From JADJOY01 sp964450125 (lineage in GTDB: Bacteria > JADJOY01): DNA of 40,013 bases. Each line of letters begins with the position of its first letter. Position 1 is the stretch's first letter. Below, piece by piece: positions 8,672 through 18,900 of this stretch. The notes below the pieces were generated by a model. It had not been told where the DNA came from. It ran no database searches and saw nothing but the letters and a program-made list of their open reading frames with translations. The stretch is from positions 1-40,013 of the forward strand of contig CAYVDO010000016.1 in assembly GCA_964450125.1 (NCBI GenBank). Direction: 5' to 3'. The position numbers and the translations under genes were made by a program.

Positions 8672-9925
8672 ATGGATTCAGGCAGTGCGACGGGGCACCG
8701 TGTTGGGTGGTTGGCTGTGGGGTTGCTCGCGGTCTCCGGGATCGGGCGGCCGTCGCGCGCCATCCCGCCGCCCGCGCGCTACGTGTTCACGACCTCGGTC
8801 AAGGGGAACGCCAACCTCTCCTCGTGGCCGGAAGCGGGCGGCGCGACGGGGCTCGCGGCAGGGGACGCGATCTGCGAGGCGCTCGCCACCAGCGCAGGGC
8901 TCTCGAACCCCACGGGGTTCGTGGCTTGGCTCTCGGATTCGACCTCGGACGCCTACTGCCGGATCCACGGCCTCACCGGCACGAAGGCGGCGAACTGCGG
9001 GCAGGCGACGCTGCCCATCGCAGCGGGGCCGTGGGTGCGCACCGACGGGCTGCCGTTCAGCGAGGCCGTGACGTCGGGCGGTTTCTTCCGGGTCTATGCA
9101 CCGCCATCGCTGGACGAGAGCGGCGCGCCGATCCCCACCGCGTCACCGTACGTGTTCACGGCAACTGGGGGCTCGGGAGCGGGTGCTCCGCCGGGCTGCG
9201 CCAACTTCACCAGCGCCAGTTCGATGCAGACGGTGGCCGTGGGTACCGCGTATGGCACCACCGGCACCTGGACGTCCGCCGGCGTGGCCCAGTGCAACTC
9301 GCTCAATCGGCTGCTGTGCGTCGAGGTGGGCCTCGGCGCCGCGCTGCCGCCCGTGAGCGAGCCCGGCTTGCCGGTGTTCGTCACCTCCACAGCCGGCACC
9401 GCCGATTTGTCGTCGTGGCCGGACGCGGGTGGCGCGACCGGGCTCGCCGCGGGCGATGCGATCTGCCGCGTGCGGGCGGCGGCCGCAGGGCTCCCCCACG
9501 CCGACTGGTTCGGAGCGTGGCTCTCGGACGGTACCACCAGCGCCAGCGCGCGACTGGTTTCGGACGGTCCGTGGGTGCGCCTCGACGGCTATCCGATCGC
9601 CGCCAGCAAGGACGATCTCGTCGACGGGAAGGTGGGGACGTCCATCGACCTCGACGAGAACGGGACGTTCCGCGGAACGCGCGCGTGGACCGCGACCAAC
9701 GCGTTCGGAGGGGCGAACGCCGGGCTGGATTGCAGCGGCTGGCTCTCGACCGCCGCGGGGTCGGGCGGGATCGGCAACACCACCTGGGCGAGCGGCGCCT
9801 GGACCGACTTCGGGCTCGATTCGTGCGCGGGCAACAACGCGCTCTATTGCTTCCTCGATGACGGCATCTTCGCCGGCGACTTCGACGACGGCACCCTCGA
9901 CCGGTGGTCGTCACACGCGCCTTGA
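8672..9925 (+). CDS. Secreted protein with two DUF1554/C-type-lectin-like units and DGF..W tail
   Basis: 417 residues. An N-terminal hydrophobic stretch (VGWLAVGLLAVSG) is a probable signal peptide, cut near residue 30. Two homologous units follow, about 37-216 and 234-402. Each opens with VFxTS..G.A.LSSWP.AGGATGLAAGDAIC, has a GAWLSD or VAWLSD motif and GPWVR.DG, and ends with a Cys-containing strand (NRLLCVE or NALYCFLDD). This Cys pattern and layout match DUF1554-like extracellular domains related to C-type lectins and endostatin; binding rather than catalysis is expected. It ends GDFDDGTLDRWSSHAP, the short tail shared with four other proteins here. Earlier in-frame starts exist but ATG 8672 gives the signal peptide. 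It is divergent from cobA-hemD. Confidence 0.82.
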   Translation: MDSGSATGHRVGWLAVGLLAVSGIGRPSRAIPPPARYVFTTSVKGNANLSSWPEAGGATGLAAGDAICEALATSAGLSNPTGFVAWLSDSTSDAYCRIHGLTGTKAANCGQATLPIAAGPWVRTDGLPFSEAVTSGGFFRVYAPPSLDESGAPIPTASPYVFTATGGSGAGAPPGCANFTSASSMQTVAVGTAYGTTGTWTSAGVAQCNSLNRLLCVEVGLGAALPPVSEPGLPVFVTSTAGTADLSSWPDAGGATGLAAGDAICRVRAAAAGLPHADWFGAWLSDGTTSASARLVSDGPWVRLDGYPIAASKDDLVDGKVGTSIDLDENGTFRGTRAWTATNAFGGANAGLDCSGWLSTAAGSGGIGNTTWASGAWTDFGLDSCAGNNALYCFLDDGIFAGDFDDGTLDRWSSHAP

Positions 9926-10025
9926 GCAACCCGCCGAGTCCGTGGAGCGCCAGCGGTTCTTCGGTGGGCAGGTTTCTCCCGGCCGCGGACGGGCGGCGGT
10001 CGGTGCGCGATCGGGCTCTCCAAGC

Positions 10026-10682
10026 TCACGGCACGTGTGCGATCCAGTTGCCCGTGTTTCCCCACTCGAAGCCGTCGGCGAAGAGCTCCCAAGCCACACG
10101 CGCGTAGACGTCGCCCGGCGGCGTGCCGGCGACCTCCCGCATCCACCCGATCAGCCAGCCGACCTCTCCGCCGGCGATCGCGAGGACGTAGTCCGCAAAC
10201 GGATCGGAAGCGCGGCTCACCCACACGCTGTTTCCGAGGGTTCCGTCGACGCGCAGCCGCCGGCCGATCAGCTCTTTGGGTGGTGCGAGCGCTTCCCAGG
10301 CCACGAGGTAGTCGACGCGACCGCTCATACAAGCGACGTCCGGGCGGATGTCTCGTCCGAGGAGGCTCCCAAACGACTTCGGATCCTGCCAGAAGGATCC
10401 GTCACCCTGAAGGAAGCGCCCGTAGACATCCTCGTTCGGGGGATCGACCGTGTCGTTGTAGCTTTCCCACACCACCAGGAACTGCCAGTTCTCGCAGCTC
10501 GCCACGGCGGGCTTGGTCTCCGCTGCCGGCCAGCCGGCGACGGCGATCTCGGAGCCCATCGAGCCGGTGGTGGTCACGAGCTTTCCCAGGACGTCGAAGG
10601 TGTTGTCGTAGACCACCAGGAACTCGTTCCCGAACGGTTCCCAGGCGACGAGCGTGATCGCGCGCGCTCCGGTTCGTCGCAT
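10026..10682 (-). CDS. Secreted-repeat protein, probably 5'-truncated, with DGF..W tail
   Basis: 218 residues from ATG 10682, which has a strong AGGAGG site 7 nt upstream. The body has about three loose repeats of the form xPAVA..xxLVVWE....DVYGRFL..G (for example ENWQFLVVWESYND and VDYLVAWEALAPP), typical of large extracellular repeat proteins. It ends ELFADGFEWGNTGNWIAHVP. There is no signal peptide: translation begins MRRTGARAITLVAWEP, in the middle of a repeat. The 369 nt upstream hold no recognisable N-terminal half. Either the 5' part was lost and the downstream piece happens to have a ribosome site, or the protein is short and intracellular. A remnant is more likely given the exported tail. 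Confidence 0.55.
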   Translation of the reverse strand: MRRTGARAITLVAWEPFGNEFLVVYDNTFDVLGKLVTTTGSMGSEIAVAGWPAAETKPAVASCENWQFLVVWESYNDTVDPPNEDVYGRFLQGDGSFWQDPKSFGSLLGRDIRPDVACMSGRVDYLVAWEALAPPKELIGRRLRVDGTLGNSVWVSRASDPFADYVLAIAGGEVGWLIGWMREVAGTPPGDVYARVAWELFADGFEWGNTGNWIAHVP

Positions 10683-11051
10683 CGTCGCCCTCCTGCCGAC
10701 CACGACGGGACGATCGAGCCGCCAAATCGCGGCCTGGCACTACCGATTCCCCCTCAAAACTCGTGCCAGAAGCGAGAGAGATGGAAACTGGTGCGTGTTG
10801 GGCATCGGCGACGACTGCTCGCGGCTCCCCTTCGACATCGACGACGTGCGACCGGGTGACCGTCATCACACGTGTGCGTGCGAAGTCGCGAACCAGGCTC
10901 CGCGCCGCGTTACCGGCCGAGTGCGCTGCGAGAAGGAGGTCGCAGAAGAGGGGTGCACGGCGGTGACGTCGCCGAGCGGCGACGGCGTGCGCGTGGCGCT
11001 TGGTGGCGCGGCTCGCGGGTGCGACGACCGCGCTCATCGCGCCGAGTGCGC
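10683..11051. other. Non-coding stretch between repeat remnant and DUF547 gene
   Basis: No convincing gene in either strand. Open frames here have biased Arg/Ser-rich composition typical of shadows. The minus strand could hold a decayed upstream part of the 10026-10682 gene, but no repeat motif could be read in any frame. No clear hairpin or promoter was seen. Confidence 0.5.
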
Positions 11052-11948
11052 TCACGCGATCGCGTTGAGGGTCCAGTCGTAGCGGCGGTGGGCGAGCGTG
11101 AAGCGGTGGTGGAGGGCACGTTCGAGCGCGCTATGCAGCGTGCCTTCGGCGTGTGCCAGCAGGAAGCGGCGTACGCCCGGCTCACCGCCGAAGTCGTCGG
11201 CGTAGTAACGGTAGAGGATCGACAGGCGCACCGCTCGGGCGCGCTCGTCGACCTCGGTGTCGTGGGTGACGAAGGTGCGCGCCGCCAGCGCGAGCTGCTC
11301 GTCGATGCGGTCGCCATCGTAGAACGCGATCGGGGGGCACGCTTTCGCTGCGCACACCAGCGCCGCATGGATGCGCGGGTCGGCGGCCGGCATGGCGAAA
11401 TCGAGGCGTGGATCGCCGCTTGCGAACGGCCGCAGCCCGGTCGCCGGATGGCGCGCATTGGCCCGCAAGATGCCGTTCTCGATCTCGTCGGGAGTGAAGA
11501 GCAGATCGCCGACCCGGTACGCGACCGTACCGAAGAACGACGGCACCTCCATCACCGAGCGCCGGATCCCGAGCGCCACGACTCCATGGATCACCAGCAC
11601 GTTGTAGAGGTTGATCCAGAACGCTTGCGCCGATGGGTCCCGAGCCAGCTCGGGCAGGTGGAGGGCCCTGAGCGAGCGGCTCGTGTCGACCAGCGCCGCG
11701 TAGGTGGGCGAGGCCGCGAGGGACGCGTAACCCACGCCGCGCCCGTCGTTGGCGAGTGCTTCGGCTTCGAGGCATCGCGTGATCGAGCGCAACGCCGCGG
11801 CGATCTCGCTGGCAGGGGCCGGCGCCACGTTCCCCGCGCCGTCGTTCAGAATGCGACGCGCCAGGAGCGACGCTGGTACCAATGCCTTCGCAGCTTCGAG
11901 CGGAGAGCGAGAGCGCCGCAGGATGTCGGCCCCGTCGCGCAGGCCGCG
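11052..11948 (-). CDS. DUF547 domain protein (start lost in N gap)
   Basis: About 298 residues are readable, from RGLRDGADIL just after the N run to the TGA at 11052. The central part (AFWINLYNVLVIHGVV, SFFGTVAYRVGDLLFTPDEIENGILR) and DPRIHAALVCAAKACPPIAFYDGDRIDEQL are the signature of DUF547. This family contains a conserved Cys-x-x-C-P segment and Asn/His residues reminiscent of a papain/transglutaminase-like fold; its biochemical role is unresolved. The start codon lies in the gap at 11949-11958. A ribosome site (GAGGAA) sits just upstream, right after the radical SAM stop, so spacing between the two genes is only tens of bases and they form an operon. It is presumably cytoplasmic, as no signal peptide is visible in the remaining sequence. 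Confidence 0.82.
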   Translation of the reverse strand, partial: RGLRDGADILRRSRSPLEAAKALVPASLLARRILNDGAGNVAPAPASEIAAALRSITRCLEAEALANDGRGVGYASLAASPTYAALVDTSRSLRALHLPELARDPSAQAFWINLYNVLVIHGVVALGIRRSVMEVPSFFGTVAYRVGDLLFTPDEIENGILRANARHPATGLRPFASGDPRLDFAMPAADPRIHAALVCAAKACPPIAFYDGDRIDEQLALAARTFVTHDTEVDERARAVRLSILYRYYADDFGGEPGVRRFLLAHAEGTLHSALERALHHRFTLAHRRYDWTLNAIA

Positions 11949-11958
11949 NNNNNNNNNN
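11949..11958. other. Assembly gap (10 N) over the DUF547 start
   Basis: The gap falls between the radical SAM stop (11972-11974) and the first readable DUF547 codons. The 13 nt between that stop and the gap contain GAGGAA in the minus direction, so the missing bases should hold the initiation codon. Confidence 0.9.
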
Positions 11959-11971
11959 GTTCCTCGCGCCG

Positions 11972-12922
11972 TCAGCAGGGGAAGAGCGCGGGGCGCGCAG
12001 CCGGCAGCGCCGCGCGGCGTGCTTCGACGGTGGTGAGCTTGGCTTCGACGGCGCCGCACGATTCCCCCGAGAGGTCCGGGTTCTTGCACTGGCACACCAC
12101 CACCTGGATGCCGTGGCGCTCTGCCGCCTTTCGAAAGCGAAGATGCCCCTCGTCGCGATAGGCGCGCGGCAAGAGCTTCACCTCGGTCGAGGTGCCGGAG
12201 GGCACCCACGGCTGGTTGCGGTAGGTCTCGTCGATCAGCCGCTTGGCGTCGCCGGTCAGGACACGCGCGAGCAACTCGTAGATGGCCGGGCGCAGGTGGA
12301 CGTAGCTCACGATCACCCGCGAGACGCGAAGCTCGTGCAAGGTGTCGAGGAGCCCCGCGATGGCGCCTTCGGTATCGGTGAGGCCGGGGATGATGGGGTC
12401 GATGCGCACGTCGGCCAGCGCTTCGAGCTCGGTCAGCGCCGCGATCGTGTCGAGCCGATCCGAGGGAGAGGCGGCTCCACCTTCGAAGAGCGCGGCGAGC
12501 GCGGAATCGAGCGTCATGAGCCCCACGTGGCCGCGCACGCGTCCACGATTGGTGGCGAAGAGATCGACGAAGCGGCGCGTGAGCGTGCCGCGGGTGAAGA
12601 AGCTGAGCCCGATCTTGCGCTCGAGCAGCGTGCGAAACAACCGGTAGGCGACGTCCTGGGTGCGGGTATCGGCAGGAAACGCATCGGCGTCGGGGTCGAT
12701 CATCACGTGGGTGATGCGGGGCGCCGAGCGTGGCTGTTGGTCGAGCGACCAAGTCACGCGTTCGATGACGTTCTCCATCGGCTCGGCCTGGCTGGGCGGA
12801 TCCACCGCGGCGTGGCCGCGTCGGTAGCACGCGGCGCAACGTGCCGTGCAGCCGCTCACGAAGCGCACGGTCGGCGCACCGTTGAGGCACGCATAGCTGG
12901 GGCGCTCGAGGAGCGTCGTCAT
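11972..12922 (-). CDS. Radical SAM enzyme, spore-photoproduct-lyase-like
   Basis: 316 residues. The cluster motif is C25-x3-C29-x2-C32 in SGCTARCAACYRRGH. Downstream sections (VMIDPDADAFPADTRTQDVAYRLFRTLLERKIGLSFFTRGTL, VGLMTLDSALAALFEGGAASPSDRLDTIAAL, DVRIDPIIPGLTDTE) follow the layout of the SPL/Rv2578c-type radical SAM group. A late pair VCQCKNPDLSGESC adds three Cys that could hold a further cluster. In the wider family one member repairs the DNA spore photoproduct, but many members do something else, and the pairing with DUF547 argues against assigning repair. It is divergent from hemB, with 220 nt between starts. Confidence 0.82.
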   Translation of the reverse strand: MTTLLERPSYACLNGAPTVRFVSGCTARCAACYRRGHAAVDPPSQAEPMENVIERVTWSLDQQPRSAPRITHVMIDPDADAFPADTRTQDVAYRLFRTLLERKIGLSFFTRGTLTRRFVDLFATNRGRVRGHVGLMTLDSALAALFEGGAASPSDRLDTIAALTELEALADVRIDPIIPGLTDTEGAIAGLLDTLHELRVSRVIVSYVHLRPAIYELLARVLTGDAKRLIDETYRNQPWVPSGTSTEVKLLPRAYRDEGHLRFRKAAERHGIQVVVCQCKNPDLSGESCGAVEAKLTTVEARRAALPAARPALFPC

Positions 12923-13069
12923 GGGATGGAGCGTCTCGCTCGCGACGGCAGAAATGCGAGATCGAGCGCGGCAACCTGCCCGCGCGCCCGGGGGGCGTCA
13001 AGCGGCGCGGGCGTGGAGGCTCCTTCGCGCATGCCGTGTGTCGAGGTGGTCGAATCGCGCCGGATCGTG

Positions 13070-13098
13070 TTGACTCTCCGGACGATTCACGATCGTTC
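13070..13098 (+). promoter_or_regulatory. Possible sigma70-type promoter of hemB
   Basis: TTGACT at 13070-13075 matches five of six bases of the -35 consensus. A 17-nt spacer leads to TCGTTC, a poor -10. It lies about 45 nt before the hemB start in the divergent gap, and a GGAGG ribosome site follows at 13132-13136. The weak -10 makes this tentative. Confidence 0.3.
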
Positions 13099-13142
13099 GG
13101 CGCGCTTGCCCAGCGGCGCCGTGTGAACGTCGGAGGCGCACC

Positions 13143-14120
<978 letters not shown>

Positions 14121-14140
14121 GCACGCGACGCCCCACGCTC

Positions 14141-14725
14141 ATGGCGCAGGACTACCGCGACGAAACCGAGGCCGAGCTCATCCGCCTCGCCCAGGGAGGC
14201 GAGCGGGCGGCCTTCGACGTGCTCGTGGAGCGCTACCAGAAGCGCATCTACGCCGTGGCGTTCGGGATGGTTTCGGATCCCGAGAACGCCCTCGACGTCA
14301 CCCAGGAAGCATTCATCAAGGCGTATCAGTCGCTCTCGAGCTTCGTGGGCCGCTCGAACTTCTACACGTGGCTCTACCGGATCACCTTCAACTCGGCGAT
14401 CGACTTCATCCGCCGCGAGCAGCGCGACAAGTCGGTCAGTTACGAGGAAGGCGCCGAGCTCGGTGCGGGGTCAACGGGCGGCGACTCCTTGTTGCACCGG
14501 CTCCCCAGCCCCGACAGCACGGTGCGCCGCAGCGAGCTTCGAGACGCCGTTTTGAAGGCCATCGAGACGTTGCCGGAGGAGCAGCGCGCTGCCATTTTGC
14601 TGCGCGAGGTCGAGGGTCTTTCTTACAAGGAAATCGCCGACGTACTGAAGTGCTCCAAGGGAACGGTGATGAGCCGGCTGCACTACGCGCGACACAAGCT
14701 GCAAAAGTTGCTGCGCGATCGTTGA
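14141..14725 (+). CDS. rpoE: ECF (RpoE-type) RNA polymerase sigma factor
   Basis: 194 residues. Sigma region 2 reads AFDVLVERYQKRIYAVAFGMVSDPENALDVTQEAFIKAYQSL, with the RNA polymerase and -10 contacts, then FYTWLYRITFNSAIDFIRR. Region 4 reads LPEEQRAAILLREVEGLSYKEIADVLKCSKGTVMSRLHYARHKLQK, a helix-turn-helix for the -35 element. There are no regions 1.1 or 3, as expected for the ECF class (group like E. coli RpoE). The adjacent zinc-finger anti-sigma with a membrane helix suggests release of the sigma factor by an envelope signal. Symbol assigned by family, not orthology. Confidence 0.92.
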   Translation: MAQDYRDETEAELIRLAQGGERAAFDVLVERYQKRIYAVAFGMVSDPENALDVTQEAFIKAYQSLSSFVGRSNFYTWLYRITFNSAIDFIRREQRDKSVSYEEGAELGAGSTGGDSLLHRLPSPDSTVRRSELRDAVLKAIETLPEEQRAAILLREVEGLSYKEIADVLKCSKGTVMSRLHYARHKLQKLLRDR

Positions 14726-14847
14726 GTCCGGGGAGCCCGCGTGCAGCACTCGAATTTTCTCGCCTCCGCGAGCGTCCAACGGTTGGTCGGGGCCGAGCTG
14801 GCGAGCAGTGGGGGGGCCGGCGTAGGTGGCCGAGGGTGGAGTGGCGC

Positions 14848-15402
14848 GTGAGCGTGCCGTGCGTTGACCTGGACATCTGGATCGAACGATTTCGGGACGG
14901 CGACCTCGTTGGCCGCGCGCGCCAGGATGCCGAAGCGCACCTCGAGGCTTGCGAGACCTGCCGCGAGCGGCTGGCCGAGATCGAGCACGTGGGCTCGCTG
15001 GTCGCGAGCGCTTTCGCCGAAGTCGAGCTGCCCATTCCCGCGGAGGAGCTGAGCCGTCGCATCGCGGCGCGCCTCGACGCGTTACCTGCCGCGTCCGCGC
15101 CCAGCGCACATCGATCGTCGGTGGCCGCGTGGCGTTACGCGCTGGCGGCGGCCGTCGCCGGTTTCGTGCTGGTTTCCGGCGCGTTGTGGCTCGATCGCGC
15201 CAAGTTTGGCGGGCAGTTCTTCGCGCAGCTGCAGCCGTGGATCGGACAGGGCGATGTGGAAGCGGCGGGCGACGCCGCCGAGGAACCGGTACGGGTCGAG
15301 CTGGCACGGCAAGCGCCCGAAGCGCCGCCGGTTCGGCTGGTCTCGAGCAGCGATCCTCAGTGGCAGGTGGTGTGGATCGGCAGCGAAGGGCCGCAACCGT
15401 GA
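14848..15402 (+). CDS. Membrane anti-sigma factor with zinc-binding (ZAS) domain
   Basis: 184 residues from GTG 14848, which has GAGGG/GGAG upstream. The cytoplasmic N terminus holds HxxxCxxC (H31, C35, C38 in AEAHLEACETCRE), the signature of ZAS anti-sigma factors that cage ECF sigma factors. Residues about 97-116 (RYALAAAVAGFVLVSGALWL) are a single membrane helix, followed by a periplasmic tail of about 65 residues rich in Ala, Pro and acidic residues, ending in VWIGSEGPQP. It presumably binds the adjacent sigma factor until regulated proteolysis. The stop overlaps the next gene's GTG (GTGA), so the downstream secreted protein is coupled to it and may modulate the signal. Confidence 0.85.
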   Translation: MSVPCVDLDIWIERFRDGDLVGRARQDAEAHLEACETCRERLAEIEHVGSLVASAFAEVELPIPAEELSRRIAARLDALPAASAPSAHRSSVAAWRYALAAAVAGFVLVSGALWLDRAKFGGQFFAQLQPWIGQGDVEAAGDAAEEPVRVELARQAPEAPPVRLVSSSDPQWQVVWIGSEGPQP

Positions 15403-15953
15403 GCGTCGCGCGGATGGCTTCGCGTCGGCGCTGGGCAATCGCGGCGCTCGTGCTGTTGGGAGCGACCACCGCCGCGGCGCAGGAAGCCGAGCAGCGCCGT
15501 CTCATCCACACCCGCGTGGTGCATGCCTCGGTGCACGCGAAAGCCGCGAGCGCTGGGGTGTGGGTGGATCCGTCGCTGCGGCTGATCAGCACCAAGCTCA
15601 CGTCGCAGTTCCCCTACCGCCGTTACACCCTGCTCCAAGACGTGACGCAATCCCTGGGCGTGAACGAGATCGGCTCGATCGTCCTGCCAGCGAACGGGGG
15701 TTCGGTCGAGGTGAAGCCCACGGCGTTCGTCGGCAAGCGCACGCGCATGATGGTGCGCCTGGTACCCGCCGCGCGGGGTGACCTGAGCGATCGAGCGGTT
15801 CAGATGGAGGCGGAGTCGTCGCCGAAGGGCACGGTCGTCATCGGCGGAATGCCGCATCCCGACGGCACGCTCTTGATCCTGATCCAGCAGCACGAGGCGC
15901 CGAGGGCCGGAGCCTCGGCGAGCCAGCTCTTCGGCAACTCGCCGCGGTACTGA
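15399..15953 (+). CDS. Secreted protein of unknown function coupled to the anti-sigma factor
   Basis: 184 residues from GTG 15399, or 179 from ATG 15414. A clear signal peptide (RRRWAIAALVLLGATTAAAQE) is predicted to be cut near AAA-QE. The mature part is small and beta-rich, with PSLRLISTKLTSQFPYRRYTLLQD, GSVEVKPTAFVGKRTRMMVRLVP and GMPHPDGTLLILIQQ. No catalytic motif or named domain is recognised. Placed third in a sigma/anti-sigma operon and starting inside the previous stop, it is in the position of RseB-like periplasmic modulators, but sequence resemblance to RseB was not seen. Convergent with the protease-esterase gene with only 12 nt between stops. Confidence 0.75.
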   Translation: MSVARMASRRRWAIAALVLLGATTAAAQEAEQRRLIHTRVVHASVHAKAASAGVWVDPSLRLISTKLTSQFPYRRYTLLQDVTQSLGVNEIGSIVLPANGGSVEVKPTAFVGKRTRMMVRLVPAARGDLSDRAVQMEAESSPKGTVVIGGMPHPDGTLLILIQQHEAPRAGASASQLFGNSPRY

Positions 15954-15965
15954 CGCGGCCCCGCA

Positions 15966-18900
15966 CTACGGCATCGTGCTCGACCAGTAGCCCGCGTCGC
16001 CTGAGTCGAAGCCGTCGCGGAAGATCTCGCAGGCATCACCGATGCCATCCCCGTTGGAGTCGGCCTGATCGAGGTTGGCTGCGGTGGGGCAGTTGTCGCA
16101 CACGTTGGGTCGGCCGTCGGCATCGCTGTCGGATCCGAACGAGCCACTGAGTGCGATGGTCGCGACCAGCAGCCGTGGCGCACCAATTTCGTCCAACCCG
16201 AGCGCCTGAACCACCGCGTTGCCGCCGGCTGGCGTGCCCGGGGGGATGGGCACGAACGCGTCGATGTGACCGGTGGCATCCGCGGTGGTGTTGCCGAGCC
16301 CCCAGAGCGCGCCGTCGGCGCTCGGGGTGAGGCCGAGCGAAACAGTGGAGTCCGGGGCGAAGCCGTCGCCGCTCAGGCGAATCGTCTGGCCCGGCACGTA
16401 GACGTCGCCGCTCAGGCACGAGGCGGACGCCTCGGGCTCGACGGCGAGATCGGCCAGGCTCGGCAGCGCAACGGGCGGTTCCGCATCCCGCCGGCGAGAG
16501 GCGCGAAGCGTGCTCGGGTTGTAGGGAAGGCCATTGGGCTTCTTCGGCCCGACGTACCCCGCGATGTACTGATCGAGCGCCTCGGCGTAGTGCCACTGCC
16601 CGTCCGGATTCGGGTGGAATGACCCCGCGACCGGCCAGCGCGGTCCGAAGATCCAGTCCTGGTCGTCCGTGCCGCACACCTCGTGGCCGTCGAAGTAATC
16701 GGCGACCGGGACGAAGTGCACACCGGCTTGAGCGGCGGCAGCGGCGATGACGCCGTTGAGCTGGCTGGCGAGGTCACGGAAGAAGCTGCGTTCCTGCCCC
16801 GAATAGAACCCCATCAGCGCTGCGCACGCCGGATCCCAGAAGCGGACACTCGCGGGGAAGAGGTTCGGGTAGCCGAGGACGAACACCGTGGCGTCGGGGG
16901 ACTTCGCGCGAACCTCGGAGTAGGTCTGGGCGAGGCGGCCCTGCAGGCCGTCGATGAGGCTGGTGATGATCTCGTTCAGGGATCGGTTGTCTTGCGGTGC
17001 CAGCGGTTTGTAGCTAACGGAGCTGCAATCGATGATCGGCAGGCCGCAAAGCTCGAGAATGGGTGCAAAGCCGGCGTCGTTACCACCGATGGTGAGGGCC
17101 ACCATGTCGGTGGCGGATCCGATCTCGATCCGGTTGAGCTGGGGCGGCTCGCCGTAGCGCGCTGTCCCCGCCGACCGGACGTTGCTGGTCGTCGCCCCGC
17201 TGCATGCGAGGAAGTCCCACCGGAAGCCGGACGAGTTGTCGCGGCTCAGGTCGAAGAGCGCTTCGGTGTGTCCGGGCCGATCGATGTGCCGCGAATACGC
17301 GTTGGTCGAGCGGTGGCACTGGTTCGCCTGGGTGTCCGTCCCGGGGAAATAGCCAGGCACGCCTTCTCCGGATGTGAACGAGTCACCGAGCCCGACGAAC
17401 TGGATCACCGTCGGGTCCGGCGGCGGCGCGGTGCACGCGCCGGGCGGGTTGATGCAGAGGGTGTACCCGCCCGCTGCACCGGCGTGGCTCGCTGTCTGGG
17501 TGAAGACCTTGATGTAATACGGCCCAGGCTGGCNNNNNNNNNNNNNNNNNNNNNNNNNNNNNNNNNNNNNNNNNNNNNNNNNNNNNNNNNNNNNNNNNNN
17601 NNNNNNNNNNNNNNNNNNNNNNNNNNNNNNNNNGTTGTCGTAGCCGGAGACGCAGGATCCTGCATCCCACGCCACCTGGATCGCGGCGACGTAACCCGCC
17701 GCCGGGAAGGTGACCTGGTACCAGTCATCATCCTCGGTGGGGCTTCCGGCTGGGTTGCTCCAGTCAGCGATTCGAGCGTGAACCGACGTGTTCACAGAGA
17801 TCGGCGTCGCATGCTGGATGTCGTCGTTGGGCTCGCCGCTGTTGTCGCCGGCCGGGTACGGCTGGAACGACACGGTCAAGGTGTACCCACCGGCCGATCC
17901 GGCGTGGCTCGCTGTCTGGGTGAAGACCTTGATGTAATACGGCCCAGGCTGGCCTCCGGGGATCGCGATGTTCGTGAGCTGGCAGAAGGAGCCGGTTCCG
18001 CTGAGATACGAGCCGTCGGGCCGGTAGATGGCAAGGTTGTCGTAGCCGGAGACGCAGGATCCTGCATCCCACGCCACCTGGATCGCGGCGGCATATCCGG
18101 AGTCGGGGAACGTGATCGGGTACTCGTTGACCTCGCCGACCTCATCAATGTTTCCGCGGAACTCGTACTCGACCGGCGGCGCGGGAGCCATCACGTTCGC
18201 GAACTGGCTGGCCTTGGTCACGACGATGAAGGGCTTGTCGGGGTCCTGGGTGCAGCCGTTCACGTTTCCGCAGACCACCGAAGCTGCGCATCCACCGAGG
18301 TCTTGCCAGGCATTTCGCGGTCCGCTGGTCAAGATGCCGAGCGCTTCGAAGGTCGCGTCGTCGTACACCAGCGAGCCGGATCCGCCCTGAAACGCATCGA
18401 AGTTCGCGGTGAAGTAGGCCTCGCAGTCCTGCCGGACCTTGGCATTGTCGTCGACCTTGAGCGGCAGGCTGGCGGGATGGCCCGCTGTCGCGACCGCCGT
18501 TCCTTCCTGAGCCGCACCAGCGGCGATCGGCACGGGCGAGCGACCGCTCACCGGGCGATCGAGCTGGATCACTGCCCAGTCGTTTCCACCACCCGTGCAC
18601 GACGAGCCGAGCGGCTCGGGCGTCTTCGCCCACCCGAGCACGGCGCGGCACGAATACACGTCGCTCGACGACACGAACCACGGCAGCGATGGGCTTGGCC
18701 CGTCGTCGAGGGTGAATCCGAACACGAAGCGCTTCGAGCTGCAGAACGCGGACGGGTCGCCGCCGAGGCAGTGACCGGCGGTGACCACGCGATCCGGTGC
18801 GATCAGGAAGCCGGAGCAACTCGGACCAGTCGGTTGTCCCTTGAAGGCTTCGTGGTAGGAGCCGCTGTCGCAGAGCGGGAGTGGCTCGCAGCCCTCGAAG

